A stretch of DNA of 58,698 nt from NCBI GenBank assembly GCA_009778655.1, contig WRFZ01000176.1, positions 1-58,698 of the forward strand, given 5' to 3'. The position numbers were made by a program, and so were the translations under genes. Shown here one piece after another: positions 8,719 through 19,600 of the stretch; positions within the stretch are counted from its first letter, which is position 1, and each line of letters starts with the position of its first letter. A model generated the notes under the pieces. It was given only the letters and a program-made list of their open reading frames with translations. It did not search any database and was not told where the DNA came from. This stretch comes from Candidatus Azobacteroides sp. Lineage in GTDB: Bacteria > Bacteroidota > Bacteroidia > Bacteroidales > Azobacteroidaceae.

Positions 8719-8916
8719 ATGAAAGAAAGAATAGTTACAGCTTATAAGAATTATTTTTTGGATTTTATGTCAACGCTTGATGAGGGGAACATTGTAATAT
8801 TATTCAACGGGTTTCAGAAAAAGACACAGGAAACGCCGAAAAGCGAAATTAATCAAGCAATAAAATTAAAAAATGAATACTATGCAAATAAACAACAATC
8901 AATTAACAAGCATTGA
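8719..8916 (+). pseudogene. HigB/RelE-type toxin with an internal in-frame deletion
   Basis: The 65-residue product joins two ends of a HigB-like (Gp49/RelE superfamily) toxin. Residues 1-20 (MKERIVTAYKNYFLDFMSTL) match the usual N terminus. From about residue 22, DEGNIVILFNGFQKKTQETP and the following helix match the usual C terminus. Full-length relatives are roughly 110 residues; the missing middle normally holds the central strands and catalytic basic residues (the region reading like LYELR...GNIYRVF). The frame is preserved, and the junction falls at a repeated Asp-Glu. The toxin is therefore probably inactive. It overlaps the antitoxin gene by 44 nt. The family match is from memory of family sequences; the deletion is inferred from it. 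Confidence 0.7.
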
Positions 8917-9187
8917 TGATATAATGGATGCCAAATACGGAAAAGTCGGCACTCCGGAGCGGGAACAATTCCGAAGGGAGGCATACGCTTATTGTATGGG
9001 GCAGATAATACACGATGCTCGCAAAAATGAAAAAATTACTCAAAAAGAACTTGCCGCCCGTATAGGAGCGGAAAAATCGTATATTTCGAAAATTGAAAAA
9101 GGAACTATCGAACTGGGTATAGGAACATTTTGTCGCATCATTGATGCGCTCGGCTTGCAGATTGATATCGTGAGACCCGTTTATTAA
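8873..9187 (+). CDS. HigA-type antitoxin, XRE family
   Basis: This 104-residue protein has a helix-turn-helix of the XRE/Cro type at about residues 45-100 (IIHDARKNEKITQKELAARI, then KSYISKIEKG). HigA antitoxins neutralise HigB and repress their own promoter. Two ATG codons (8873 and 8882) are possible starts; both lie inside the toxin gene, as is usual for this toxin-first arrangement. Because the toxin reading frame looks deleted while the antitoxin is complete, this may now be a solitary autorepressor. It could also still counter toxins encoded elsewhere. Confidence 0.88.
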   Translation: MNTMQINNNQLTSIDDIMDAKYGKVGTPEREQFRREAYAYCMGQIIHDARKNEKITQKELAARIGAEKSYISKIEKGTIELGIGTFCRIIDALGLQIDIVRPVY

Positions 9188-9191
9188 ATTA

Positions 9192-9219
9192 AAGGAATAC
9201 GTCCACGGTCCTTATTTTT
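9192..9219 (+). terminator. Possible weak terminator after the antitoxin gene
   Basis: A short AAGGA/TCCTT stem with a large loop is followed by ATTTTTT, 10-30 nt after the antitoxin stop. The stem is weak, so the call is tentative. Confidence 0.35.
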
Positions 9220-9274
9220 TATTAAATTACAATATTAAGATAAAAAATAAAATGCATATATTATAACATATTTA

Positions 9275-9282
9275 TATCTTTG
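9275..9282 (+). promoter_or_regulatory. -7 promoter box of the TldD fusion-cellobiose phosphorylase operon
   Basis: TATCTTTG matches the TAnnTTTG consensus and lies 35 nt upstream of the ATG at 9318, in a very AT-rich stretch. Confidence 0.55.
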
Positions 9283-9317
9283 TCGTTTCAATTAAGTAAA
9301 ATTTTAGTATATATCGA

Positions 9318-12300
9318 ATGAATAAACGTATTTTTGTTCTCTTATTGTGCTTTGTTACAGGAATTTCTATTTCCAAAAGCCAAGATGCGGAGTTTCAGAC
9401 GCTGAAAACGGAATTGGATCGTAATTTCTCCGTTTTGAAAGATCAACCGATTCCCGCTTATTATATTTTTTTGCGATTGGATGAAATTCAAAATCTTAAC
9501 TGTATGGGAAGGATGGGGCATCTACAGGTTGCTCCCCGCTTAGGTTCTCCTACTCACGTTTTATCCGCAGGTTTGCGAGTCGGCGATCGAAATTTAGACA
9601 ATTCACATGAAATCAGAGGTTCCGGTTACGGAGGCTATCAAGATGTGAGGATCGGAACGGAACAAATTCCGATTGATAATAATCCGACGGTGTTGAAAAA
9701 TGCTATCCGGTTGCAATTGGATGAATTGTATAAACAAGACATTCAAATTTACGAGCAAATCAAAACGAACATATCTTTGCGCGTAGAAAAAGAAGATAAA
9801 TCACCTGATTTTTCTGTCGAGAAAGCAGAAAGCTATTACGAAGCGCCTGTTAATTGGGAAGATTTACATATTCAACCAACAGTATGGGAAGACAAAGTTC
9901 GCAACTATTCCGCCATTTTCAATACGAATCCGGATGTAGTCAACGGAGCAGCTTATCTGTCGGCTACGCTTATGCGAAAAATCTTTGTTGATACCGAAGG
10001 ACGGGAAATTGCACAAAATACGGTTTCTTTTCAATTGGTATTAACGGCTGAAGCTTTGGCCGAAGATGGAATGAGTCTGCCTTTAACTAAAACATGGAGC
10101 GCTTTTTCATCGGATGAATTACCGTCCGACGATGAAGTGATACAGGCAGCCAAAGATATGAATCAAATGCTTTCCGATTTGAAAAAAGCTCCGGTAGTAG
10201 AATCGTTCACCGGACCGGCTATTCTTTCTCCGGCAGCCGCCGGCGTATTTTTTCATGAAATCTTCGGACACCGGGTCGAAGGCTCGCGGCTGAAACAAGA
10301 ATCGGATGCACAAACTTTCAAAAAGAAAATAGGTGAACGGGTCTTGCCTAAGCATCTCTCCGTAACCTTTGATCCTACTCTGAAATACTTCCAAAAAACG
10401 CCTTTAACCGGTACTTTTAAATTTGACGATGAAGGTATTCGAGGACAAAGAGTGGAAGTGGTGAAAAACGGCATTTTGAAAGACTTTTTAATGAGCCGGA
10501 CTCCGATTGAAGGTTTTGTTCATTCGAACGGACACGGTCGTGCGCAAATCGGCGCTGCGCCGATTTCCCGTCAATCCAACTTAATCGCCGAAAGTTCTCA
10601 AAAATTCTCCATGGAAGAACTGGTCAAAAAATTACGAAAAGAAGCCAAAGCCCAAGGGAAAGATTATGCATACTATTTTAAAGAGGTTGCCGGCGGATTC
10701 ACCAATACTAATCGCTATTCACCGAATGCGTTTAATGTTACGCCTTTGGTCGTTTACCGTATTTATACCGACGGTCGTCCCGACGAATTGGTACGGGGAG
10801 TTAATCTGGTCGGAACGCCTTTGGCCATGTTTTCGCAAATTGAAGCTTGCGGAAACGAATATGAGGTTTTCAACGGGATTTGCGGCGCCGAATCCGGCGC
10901 GGTACCGGTAGCTTGCGTTTCTCCCGCCTTGTTCGTTAAACAGATAGAAACTCAAAAAAGGCCCAAAAGTCAATCCCAACCGCCTTACTTGTCTAAACCG
11001 GAAAAAACGGAAACCGACTCCAAAGATGATGTTATTTCCGAATCAATTCGGAAAGAGGTTGATCGAGCATTGCTGGGACTTAGTCAACAGAAGACAAAAC
11101 CTCCTTTTTTCATTTCATACACGTTGGGCGATATCAAGCAATTGGTGGTTTCTGCTTCTAACGGTAGTCTTCTGTCGTCCGAAATTTATCCGCTTCGCAC
11201 CGGAAATGCCCGTTTGTTGATGGGAGATTATCAATGTACCGACGAGAATTTTACCGGAACGGGCGGAGGCGGAGGAGCTTACGGTTACGATGGAACGCCT
11301 TGCTTGGATGACAATGAAGAAGGAATACGATATACCATATGGCGTGATTTGGACGCCATTTATAAAAGCGCTGTTGAAACGTATGAACAAAAACTTGCGG
11401 CTATCAAGCAATTAAATATTCCCGCTAAAGATTTGGAATTGCCGGATTGGGATCAAACGCCACCCATGGTTAAAAACGATATTCCGATTCCTCAAATAAA
11501 TCTTAATCCGAAAACGTATGAAGAATATGCCATTGCAGCTTCGTCCGTTTTTAACGAATACAAAGATATTCTGAAATCCAATGTTACTTTTAGTATATAT
11601 ACTTCTACCGTTTATTTTTACAATACCGAGAAGTCCGAATATAAATTACCGTTTATGTTTGCTTCTTTGAGCGCTGTCGCCATGGCGAAGACGGAAGATG
11701 GAGAAGACTTGGAAGCGGATTTGGATGTTACCGGAGGAAGTCCGGGTGATTTACCCTCAATAGACGATTTCAAAAAGCAATGCAGGGATTTGGCGGAAAA
11801 ATTATTGGAAGAAATGCGAGCGCCCAAATTGAGTGACGCTTATGCCGGCCCGGTTTTATTTGAAGACTTGGCTGTCGTTCGTACTTTTTATTCTAATTTT
11901 TTCTACGGCGATAATTCTTTAATTGCCATGAGAAAACCATTTTCGGCAGAAGGTTACGCTTACGGAGGAAATCGTATGGAAGAGATGATTGATAAACGGA
12001 TTACCGCGAAAGAAATTACCATTGACGATTTGACGGGAACCCCCGAATACAACGGCGTGAAATTATTGGGTTATACGCCCATTGATGCTCAAGCGGTTGC
12101 TACGCCCGCTAAATTGACTTTGGTTGAGAATGGAATACTGAAAACGTTATTGAATGATCGGGTGCCGACGACAAGAGTTCCCCATTCCAACGGACATTCT
12201 TTGCTGACTCCGGGAGCCGGTGCGAGTACGAATACCGGTGTTGTTCGCATGAGCGACACGCAAATGAAATCTAAAGAAGAACTTCGCAACGAACTCTTCC

Positions 12301-12632
12301 GGTTGGCTAAAGAGGAAGGTTACGATTATGCCTATATTGTTAGAAACATTGCCGGTTCAATACCCTTGGAACTTTATCGGGTCAACATTGCCGACGGAAC
12401 GGAAACGCGAATACGTTCGGCGGCAATTACCGACTTGGATTTCCAATCTTTTAAGAAAATCCGTGCAGTCTCCGACAAAGAGATGATATACAACGGAATC
12501 GTCGGTAACTTAATATCAATAATCGTACCGGATGCCATTCTGTTTGACGAATTGCAAATTCAAAGCGATCGGTTGGATAGTTACAAAAGGCCGCCGTTGG
12601 TAGGACAGGACGCTGATGATGACTCTATGTAA
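9318..12632 (+). CDS. Secreted two-domain TldD/TldE-like metallopeptidase fusion
   Basis: This 1104-residue protein begins with a signal peptide (MNKRIFVLLLCFVTGISISKSQ) and has two tandem modulator-of-gyrase (TldD/PmbA) units, about residues 25-550 and 580-1090. Unit 1 carries the zinc motif HEIFGH (H313, E314, H318) and a candidate third ligand C522 in GICGAESG. At the matching places unit 2 has FEDLAVVRTF and GIVGNL, so it lacks every metal ligand, as TldE/PmbA does in the bacterial TldD-TldE heterodimer. The polypeptide thus looks like a covalent TldD-TldE pair exported from the cytoplasm. TldD/E degrades unfolded or modified peptides; the substrate here is unknown. The next gene starts 12 nt downstream. 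Confidence 0.92.
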   Translation: MNKRIFVLLLCFVTGISISKSQDAEFQTLKTELDRNFSVLKDQPIPAYYIFLRLDEIQNLNCMGRMGHLQVAPRLGSPTHVLSAGLRVGDRNLDNSHEIRGSGYGGYQDVRIGTEQIPIDNNPTVLKNAIRLQLDELYKQDIQIYEQIKTNISLRVEKEDKSPDFSVEKAESYYEAPVNWEDLHIQPTVWEDKVRNYSAIFNTNPDVVNGAAYLSATLMRKIFVDTEGREIAQNTVSFQLVLTAEALAEDGMSLPLTKTWSAFSSDELPSDDEVIQAAKDMNQMLSDLKKAPVVESFTGPAILSPAAAGVFFHEIFGHRVEGSRLKQESDAQTFKKKIGERVLPKHLSVTFDPTLKYFQKTPLTGTFKFDDEGIRGQRVEVVKNGILKDFLMSRTPIEGFVHSNGHGRAQIGAAPISRQSNLIAESSQKFSMEELVKKLRKEAKAQGKDYAYYFKEVAGGFTNTNRYSPNAFNVTPLVVYRIYTDGRPDELVRGVNLVGTPLAMFSQIEACGNEYEVFNGICGAESGAVPVACVSPALFVKQIETQKRPKSQSQPPYLSKPEKTETDSKDDVISESIRKEVDRALLGLSQQKTKPPFFISYTLGDIKQLVVSASNGSLLSSEIYPLRTGNARLLMGDYQCTDENFTGTGGGGGAYGYDGTPCLDDNEEGIRYTIWRDLDAIYKSAVETYEQKLAAIKQLNIPAKDLELPDWDQTPPMVKNDIPIPQINLNPKTYEEYAIAASSVFNEYKDILKSNVTFSIYTSTVYFYNTEKSEYKLPFMFASLSAVAMAKTEDGEDLEADLDVTGGSPGDLPSIDDFKKQCRDLAEKLLEEMRAPKLSDAYAGPVLFEDLAVVRTFYSNFFYGDNSLIAMRKPFSAEGYAYGGNRMEEMIDKRITAKEITIDDLTGTPEYNGVKLLGYTPIDAQAVATPAKLTLVENGILKTLLNDRVPTTRVPHSNGHSLLTPGAGASTNTGVVRMSDTQMKSKEELRNELFRLAKEEGYDYAYIVRNIAGSIPLELYRVNIADGTETRIRSAAITDLDFQSFKKIRAVSDKEMIYNGIVGNLISIIVPDAILFDELQIQSDRLDSYKRPPLVGQDADDDSM

Positions 12633-12644
12633 AATATATCAACG

Positions 12645-15083
12645 ATGAAATTCGGATATTTTGACGACCGTCGGCGGGAATACGTGATAACTAATCCGCA
12701 AACGCCGTGGCCTTGGATTAATTACTTGGGTAATGAAGATTTTTTCTCTCTGATTTCGAATACCGCCGGAGGTTACTCTTTTTATAAAGATGCTAAATTT
12801 CGCCGAATTACCCGTTATCGCTACAACAATGTTCCCATGGATAACGGCGGACGATATTTTTACATTAACGATCAAGGTTTGGTTTGGTCGCCGGGATGGA
12901 AACCCTGTAAAACCGATTTGGATCGGTATGAGTGTCGTCACGGAATGAGTTACACGATTATTACCGGCGAGAAAAACGGAATCGAAGCGGAAGTTCTCTT
13001 TTTTGTCCCGTTACATACTTGGGCGGAAGTTCAGAAGATAAAATTGACGAATCGAACGACCGAAACCAAGCGTTTCAAATTGTTTTCTTTTGCCGAGTGG
13101 TGCTTGTGGAATGCGGCTACCGACATGGAAAATTTCCAACGCAATTTTTCTACGGGTGAAGTGGAAATCGAAGGTTCGGTTTTGTATCATAAAACCGAAT
13201 ATAAAGAACGGAGAAATCATTATGCCTATTATAGCGTAAATGCGCCGATTCAAGGATATGATACCGATCGCGAATCATTTATCGGATTATATAACGAATT
13301 TCGCGATCCGCAAGTCGTGACGATGGGAAAACCGACTGATTCCGTCGCTCACGGTTGGTCGCCCATTGCATCGCATTATCTTGAGATAGAATTACAACCG
13401 GGCGAGACGAAAGAATTGATATTCGTATTAGGTTACGTGGAATACGAAAATTCGGAAGACAAATGGGAATCCAAGGGAGTTATCAATAAGCGCCGGGCAA
13501 AGGCTACCATTGCCCGCTTCGATACGGTTTCGAAAGTACAAGCTGCTTTCGACGAACTGAAAGCATATTGGGATGATTTGTTGAGCGTTTATGTGTTGAA
13601 AAGCCGCGAGGAAAAATTGAATCGAATGGTCAACATCTGGAATCAATACCAATGCATGGTCGCCTTCAATTTTTCCCGTTCCGCTTCTTTCTTTGAGTCG
13701 GGAATCGGACGCGGTATGGGATTTCGCGACTCCAATCAGGATTTGGTTGGTTTTGTCCATCAGATTCCGGCACGAGCGCGACAACGTATTATTGATATTG
13801 CTTCCACTCAATTCAGCGACGGAGGTTGCTATCATCAGTATCAGCCCTTGACTAAACGCGGAAACAACGATATTGGCGGCGGGTTTAACGACGATCCGAT
13901 GTGGTTGATTTTCGGAACAATCGCTTATCTGAAAGAAACCGGCGATTTCTCTATTCTTGACGAACCGGTTCCTTTTGATAATCAAGAAGGTTCCGAAAAA
14001 TCATTGTTTCATCACTTAACCGTTTCTTTCAATCATGTAATTAATAACTTAGGTCCTCACTTGTTGCCTCTTATCGGGCGTGCCGATTGGAACGATTGTT
14101 TAAACTTGAACTGTTTTTCTTGGGATCCGGACGAATCGTTTCAGACGACCGAAAACAAGACCGAAGGGTCGAAAGCGGAATCACTGATGATTGCCGGTTT
14201 GTTCATCGTTTGCGGTCGGGATTACGCAACGCTTTGCCGTCAAATAGGAAATCATCCGGAAGCCGATCGGGCGCAAAGATTTACAGACGCTATGGCAGAA
14301 GCGGTTAAGAAATTCGGCTGGGACGGCGATTGGTACCTTCGCGCTTACGATTATTACGGAAACAAAGTCGGCAGTAAAGAAAACGACGAAGGAAAGATTT
14401 TTATCGAATCGCAGGGCTGGTGCGCAATGGCGAAAGTGGGACTCAAAGAAGGTCTGGTACGGAAAGCGCTGGATTCCGTAAAACATTATCTTGATACACC
14501 CCATGGAATTGTTCTGAATCATCCGGCATTTACGGAGTATAAAGTCGAATACGGTGAAATTTCTTCCTATCCGGCAGGTTACAAAGAAAATGCGGGTATC
14601 TTCTGTCATAATAATCCTTGGATTATGATTGCCGAAACCGTTTTGGGACGCGGTGATTATGCGTGGGAATATTTCCGAAAAATCTGTCCTTCCTATACCG
14701 AAGACATTTCTGATTTACACAAAACAGAACCTTACGTTTATTCGCAAATGATTGCCGGTAAAGACGCTTTTAAACCGGGAGAAGCCAAAAACTCTTGGCT
14801 GACCGGAACCGCAGCATGGAATTACTATGCAATCACTCAATTCATTCTGGGTATTAAGCCGGGTTATGAAGGTTTGGAAATTGATCCCTGCATTCCGGCT
14901 GATTGGGAAGGTTTCCAAGTTACGCGGAAATTTCGTGGCGCAACTTATCGCATCGCAATTAAAAATTCGGGCGTTAATCGAGGTATAAAGCGCTTGATGG
15001 TGAACGGAAAAATTTTATCCGGTAACGTTGTGCCTCTGCAACCGGTCGGATCGGTCAACACGGTGGAAGCGGTATTGGGGTAA
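12645..15083 (+). CDS. Cellobiose phosphorylase (GH94)
   Basis: This 812-residue cytoplasmic enzyme closely resembles clostridial cellobiose phosphorylases throughout, from [16 protein letters not shown] at the N terminus through [30 protein letters not shown] and [12 protein letters not shown]. These enzymes split cellobiose with phosphate into glucose 1-phosphate and glucose, saving ATP. The general-acid aspartate lies in the DWND motif at 481-484. The length is typical of the soluble form, without the extra transmembrane and glucanosyltransferase parts of cyclic-glucan synthases. It follows the TldD fusion by 12 nt in an apparent operon and converges on porX with a 5-nt gap. No cellobiose transporter or cellulase is in view. 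Confidence 0.95.
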   Translation: MKFGYFDDRRREYVITNPQTPWPWINYLGNEDFFSLISNTAGGYSFYKDAKFRRITRYRYNNVPMDNGGRYFYINDQGLVWSPGWKPCKTDLDRYECRHGMSYTIITGEKNGIEAEVLFFVPLHTWAEVQKIKLTNRTTETKRFKLFSFAEWCLWNAATDMENFQRNFSTGEVEIEGSVLYHKTEYKERRNHYAYYSVNAPIQGYDTDRESFIGLYNEFRDPQVVTMGKPTDSVAHGWSPIASHYLEIELQPGETKELIFVLGYVEYENSEDKWESKGVINKRRAKATIARFDTVSKVQAAFDELKAYWDDLLSVYVLKSREEKLNRMVNIWNQYQCMVAFNFSRSASFFESGIGRGMGFRDSNQDLVGFVHQIPARARQRIIDIASTQFSDGGCYHQYQPLTKRGNNDIGGGFNDDPMWLIFGTIAYLKETGDFSILDEPVPFDNQEGSEKSLFHHLTVSFNHVINNLGPHLLPLIGRADWNDCLNLNCFSWDPDESFQTTENKTEGSKAESLMIAGLFIVCGRDYATLCRQIGNHPEADRAQRFTDAMAEAVKKFGWDGDWYLRAYDYYGNKVGSKENDEGKIFIESQGWCAMAKVGLKEGLVRKALDSVKHYLDTPHGIVLNHPAFTEYKVEYGEISSYPAGYKENAGIFCHNNPWIMIAETVLGRGDYAWEYFRKICPSYTEDISDLHKTEPYVYSQMIAGKDAFKPGEAKNSWLTGTAAWNYYAITQFILGIKPGYEGLEIDPCIPADWEGFQVTRKFRGATYRIAIKNSGVNRGIKRLMVNGKILSGNVVPLQPVGSVNTVEAVLG

Positions 15084-15088
15084 ATGAA

Positions 15089-16636
15089 TCAAATCTTAGG
15101 TTCCAACGTAACAATCGGAATCAGCATTTCTTCCAAAGAAATGCCGCCGTGTTGGAATGTATTGGCATAGAACGAAACGTAATAGTTGAAATTGTTGGGA
15201 TAGACAAAGAAATCTTCCTGCAAAGCAAAAATATATTTCGTGCTGATGTTTGGCGCCGGAAGACCGAGCTTTTTCGGGTCTTTGATTTCAAAAATGTCTT
15301 TGGGATTATAAGTCAACGATCGGCCCAATTTATACCGTAAATTGGTATTGGTATTTTTATCGCCGACCACTTTGATCGGATCGGAAACTCGAATCGTTCC
15401 ATGGTCGGTAGTAAGAATCACTTTACATCCTTTTTCCGATATTTTCCGGAAAAGTTCAAGCGTGGTCGAATGTTTGAACCAAGAGCGCGTCAACGACCGA
15501 TAGGCCGCTTCGGTAGAAGCCAATTCACGAACCATTCTTGATTCGGTACGCGCATGTGAAAGCATATCAACAAAGTTTAATACAATCACATTGAGTTGAT
15601 AGTTATCCAATTGATTGAAATTCTGCAACAGTTTTTCTCCTTGAACCGAATCGTTCAATTTATGATAAGCGAAGGTGTATTTTTTACGAAAACGTTCGAT
15701 TTGTGTACGAATCAACGGTTCTTCGTTCAAGTTTTTACCTTCTTCCGATTCTTCGTCCACCCATAAATCGGGAAACATTTTTTCGATTTGTACGGGCATT
15801 AATCCGGAAAAAATCGCATTACGGGCGTATTGTGTAGCCGTAGGTAAAATGGCGTAATACAGGTCTTCATTGAAAGCGAAGCGTTCGGACAACATGTCTT
15901 TTACTTCCCGCCATTGGTCGAAGCGAAAATTATCAATCAAAACAAAGAAAATTTGTTCTCCCCGGTCAAGCAGAGGGAATAACTGCGTTTTGAAAATATC
16001 CGGACTCATCAAGGGTCGCTTTTCGGGATGAGTCATCCAATGTTCATAATTGTTTTTCACGAATTTTCCGAACAGCCGATTGGCTTCCGTTTTTTGTATT
16101 CGGAGTAAATCGGACATTCCCGTTTGAGATGCTTCCAATTCCAATTCCCAATAAACTAATTTTTTATATACGTCTTTCCAATCATCTGCCGTTAAGGAGT
16201 CATTGATCTGCATCCCGATTTTAGTAAAATCCTGTTGATAGCCGGTAGCGGTTGTTTGAGTGATAATTTCGTTCTTATGTAAATTTTTCTTGATGGAAAG
16301 CCAAATTTGATTCGGATTGACCGGCTTAATCAAATAGTCTGCAATTTTACTGCCGATTGCTTGATTCATAATTCCTTCGTCTTCACTTTTGGTGATCATT
16401 ACGACGGGAGTATCCGGATTATTTCCTTTTATCACGGCCAAAGTTTCCAAACCGCTTAAACCGGGCATGTTTTCATCCAAAAAAATCAAGTCGAAAGTTT
16501 GTTCGCGGCAACAATCAATGGCATCTTGACCGCTGCATACGGTAACTACTTCAAATCCTTTCTCTTCCAGAAAAAGAATATGCGGTTTCAAGAGATCAAT
16601 CTCATCGTCGGCCCACAAAAGTTTGTCTTTCTTCAT
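15089..16636 (-). CDS. porX: PorX: response regulator with PglZ phosphatase domain
   Basis: This 515-residue protein has an N-terminal receiver domain: acidic pocket D10/D11, phosphoacceptor D54 in FLDENMPGLSG, T82 and K104. A helical linker follows, then a C-terminal alkaline-phosphatase-superfamily PglZ domain with metal-site residues around D235 (IDNFRFDQW), T266 (PTATQYARN), FVDMLSHA and TTDHGTIRV. This is the architecture of PorX, the response regulator that with the kinase PorY controls type IX secretion, and whose effector domain acts as a zinc phosphodiesterase. It lies 10 nt downstream of the PorW gene in one operon. No porY or porV gene is nearby. Confidence 0.95.
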   Translation of the reverse strand: MKKDKLLWADDEIDLLKPHILFLEEKGFEVVTVCSGQDAIDCCREQTFDLIFLDENMPGLSGLETLAVIKGNNPDTPVVMITKSEDEGIMNQAIGSKIADYLIKPVNPNQIWLSIKKNLHKNEIITQTTATGYQQDFTKIGMQINDSLTADDWKDVYKKLVYWELELEASQTGMSDLLRIQKTEANRLFGKFVKNNYEHWMTHPEKRPLMSPDIFKTQLFPLLDRGEQIFFVLIDNFRFDQWREVKDMLSERFAFNEDLYYAILPTATQYARNAIFSGLMPVQIEKMFPDLWVDEESEEGKNLNEEPLIRTQIERFRKKYTFAYHKLNDSVQGEKLLQNFNQLDNYQLNVIVLNFVDMLSHARTESRMVRELASTEAAYRSLTRSWFKHSTTLELFRKISEKGCKVILTTDHGTIRVSDPIKVVGDKNTNTNLRYKLGRSLTYNPKDIFEIKDPKKLGLPAPNISTKYIFALQEDFFVYPNNFNYYVSFYANTFQHGGISLEEMLIPIVTLEPKI

Positions 16637-16646
16637 ACTCTACTTT

Positions 16647-19600
16647 TTATTTCTTTCTCCCTTTCTGTTTTTGTTGTTCCACGCGCTCTTTCCGTTCTTT
16701 TTCTTTTTGTTTTCTCGATTCTGCACGTTCTTTTTCCTTTCGTTTTTGGTCTTCTTGGCGTGCTTTTTCCTTCGCTTTCTGGTCTTCTTTTTTCTTTTTC
16801 AGCGCTTTTTCTTGCGACTCCTTCTTTTCTTTAGCCAATCTTTTCTTTTCCGCTTCTTTTTGCTTCTTTTCTGTTTCTTTCTGTTTAGTGGCATCTTTTT
16901 GCTCTTGCTGCTTTGTTCTCAATGAAGATTTTTCTTCTTCCGCTTGCTTTTTCAGTGATTCGTTTCGTTCTTTTTCCTGTTGTACGGCGACGACTTTAGC
17001 TGCTTTATCTTTTTCATCCTGTTCTTTTTTCAGTTGCATTTGCCGTTCTTTCTCTTCTTTTTCTTGTTGTTTTGCAAATTCTTCGATGGCATTGTTCGAT
17101 TTATTTCGTTTGAACAAATTCAGAAATCCGCGAATCGGATCCGAAGCGATTGTATTATAGGTGTCCGATATTTTATCCGTTTCTTCGGAGGCTTTGTTAT
17201 AAACATCATTCGCCGTATCGTGGGCTTTGTCCGAAGTGATGGCGGCTTCCGTTGACAATGAATCCGGTAAATTGATGTGAATACTATCAGCCGGTAAAGT
17301 TATTTGACCGGTATCGGCCGGTAAAACCGTTTCCGAGAGTTGTGTTTCTTCGACCGGTTTCTCATCGGTTCCGGGCAATAAATGTTCTTCTTCGTTTTCC
17401 GAAAAGACTTCCATTTCTTCGATTTGCTTTAAGCGCCATTGCGCGATCAGATTTTCATTCCCTTTAGCAAAATGTTCTTCAAAGAAAGTCATATATTCTT
17501 CCAAGCTTTTCCCTTTCATCAGAATGGTATAATTATCCGATGAAATCGGAACCGGCACTACCATTTGACCCCATTCTTGCGCATATCCGCCCGGTTCCCG
17601 GATTTTTTGAAGGTATTGCAATACTTCTTCCTGACTGTTGAAGCCTTTGATTCGCAACAACCCGATTCCTCCGATTGTTGTTTTTTCCAAAGCGAAATCG
17701 TTGACCATGAAATTACCGAAATTGTAACCGGCTACCACATATAACAGCAAATTATCGTTGAGACTTTCTTTCGGATAGATCAGCAATAATTCGTGAGCGG
17801 TTTTCGTTTCGTCGGAAAATTGAATCGTCGAATCCGAAATTGCTTCACCTTCTTCTCCGAAGCGAATGTTGAACAAGCTTCCCCGTACCAACATATTGTC
17901 GCCGGAAGCCGATAAAAGCAATCCCCGTTGGAAACCTTTCATTATCTCGGACGACAATGCGGCAACGTCTTCGTTCGGATATTTATCAACCAATTCGTTC
18001 AGTAATACTTTGAAAGTGTCCGGCTCATTGGTTATGGCAAAACTCAAGGCATTAAGAAACATAAACTTAGGCATTAATTTCGATTGATTGTACTTCGTAG
18101 AAACCACCTCGTAATTATTCCGAATATTCTTTATGCTTCCGGCTAAGTAATCGGCATACGTTTGTTGATATAACGAGTCTTGAACAATATACATTCTTTT
18201 CTGATTGTATTCGTAATTCGGATCGGCCATAGCAATTGCGAGATCGCTTTCCGCAAATTCCGCCCGGATTTTCGATTTATACAGATTAGCCGATTCCATA
18301 TCTCCTTGCTGCCAATAAATGAGATACATATAATAGTATGCCATTTGTTTGTTTTCATTGTCGGGAAAGCGAGTATTTAATGTTTCGAATGTTTCCAACG
18401 CCAAGAGATTATCTTCCAACAGATCTTTGTAAATAACCCCCATGTTGAATAACCCGGTGGAAATAATCAGATCGGAAGCCGCAAAATCTTCCTCTGTCAC
18501 CGGAATTTGTTGCAAATAGAATTGAGGATCTTTCGGATCGTTAGAAACAGCGTTCGCTTCGGTTGATTGAGGCAAAGCGGCGCCGGAGTTACCACCGCCT
18601 TCCGTCGTAATACTGTCCGTTTCCAATGTAGTATCGGCTGTTGCGGAATCTTCGACCAAATCGGCCAATGTGCCGGATTTATTCCTTCTTCGCCAATCAT
18701 CTTCTAAAGTCCTTCGGCCCCATTTTTGTTGAAAAGCATTTTTACCGATTGCGACCATTTGCGGATTATAAAAGTAGAATACGTCGGATTCGCCCGGAGA
18801 CGTGATCCCGCCCATAACTGCCGGCGGACCGGGACGGTTGGCTTGTAACTGTCCTTGCAACTCGTCTTGCTTCGCTTGATATTCGTCCTGCTTGTTTTTT
18901 TCTGCCGCTTCTTTTTCTTTTTTTATTATGTCATCAATAATTTTATTGATGACGGCCATACGGTCCTCTTCCGTCATCCGGGCTAAACGTTGAAGACTGT
19001 CTTGCAATTCTACCGCTTCGACATGAATGACCAAAGCATCCAAAGCTTCCGAACGCTTGGATATGCGCGAATAAGCTTCATCGCCCTTTTTCAATAGCCC
19101 CAATGCTTCGGAATAATTCGGCTGCGCTTTCAGATATTTCCGCTGATTGAAATAGATATCGCCCAGTTTTATTTGATTGAGCATTTTGTCTATTCCGCCG
19201 CGCGTACTTTTTTCTACGCCCGATTCGTAACTTTCGATTGCTTTAACCGTGTCCGGAACGGTCATATATACATTACCTAAAGCATAATAAATTTGATCTA
19301 AATATTCTTCATTTTTCGAACTTTTGGTCATTTGGATCAACTTCTTACTCATTTTCTTGATGTCTCCGCCCGGATAGACTTCCGTTTGCCGGATTTTAGC
19401 GCTTAATTCAATGATATAAGGGGCATTGGCGCTTGATACTTCACCGAAAGCTTTGTATGCCGCTTCTTTTTGACCGGTAGAGGCATACAGTTGTCCCAAC
19501 AGGTATTTTTCTCGTGTTCGTTGCAGCCTGTTTTTTTCCGATCGAATCGCGGTTTTCAGATAAGGAACGGCTTCGGCGTATTGTTTTTGTTTAATTAAAT

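Noticed and set aside
13428-13985. Minus-strand reading frame (185 codons) within cellobiose phosphorylase
   Set aside because: It lies wholly opposite a clear GH94 gene and has no recognisable domain or signals.
16499-17255. Phe/Leu/Ser-rich plus-strand frames opposite the end of porW
   Set aside because: They are the reverse complement of the Lys/Glu-rich tail of PorW, not membrane proteins.
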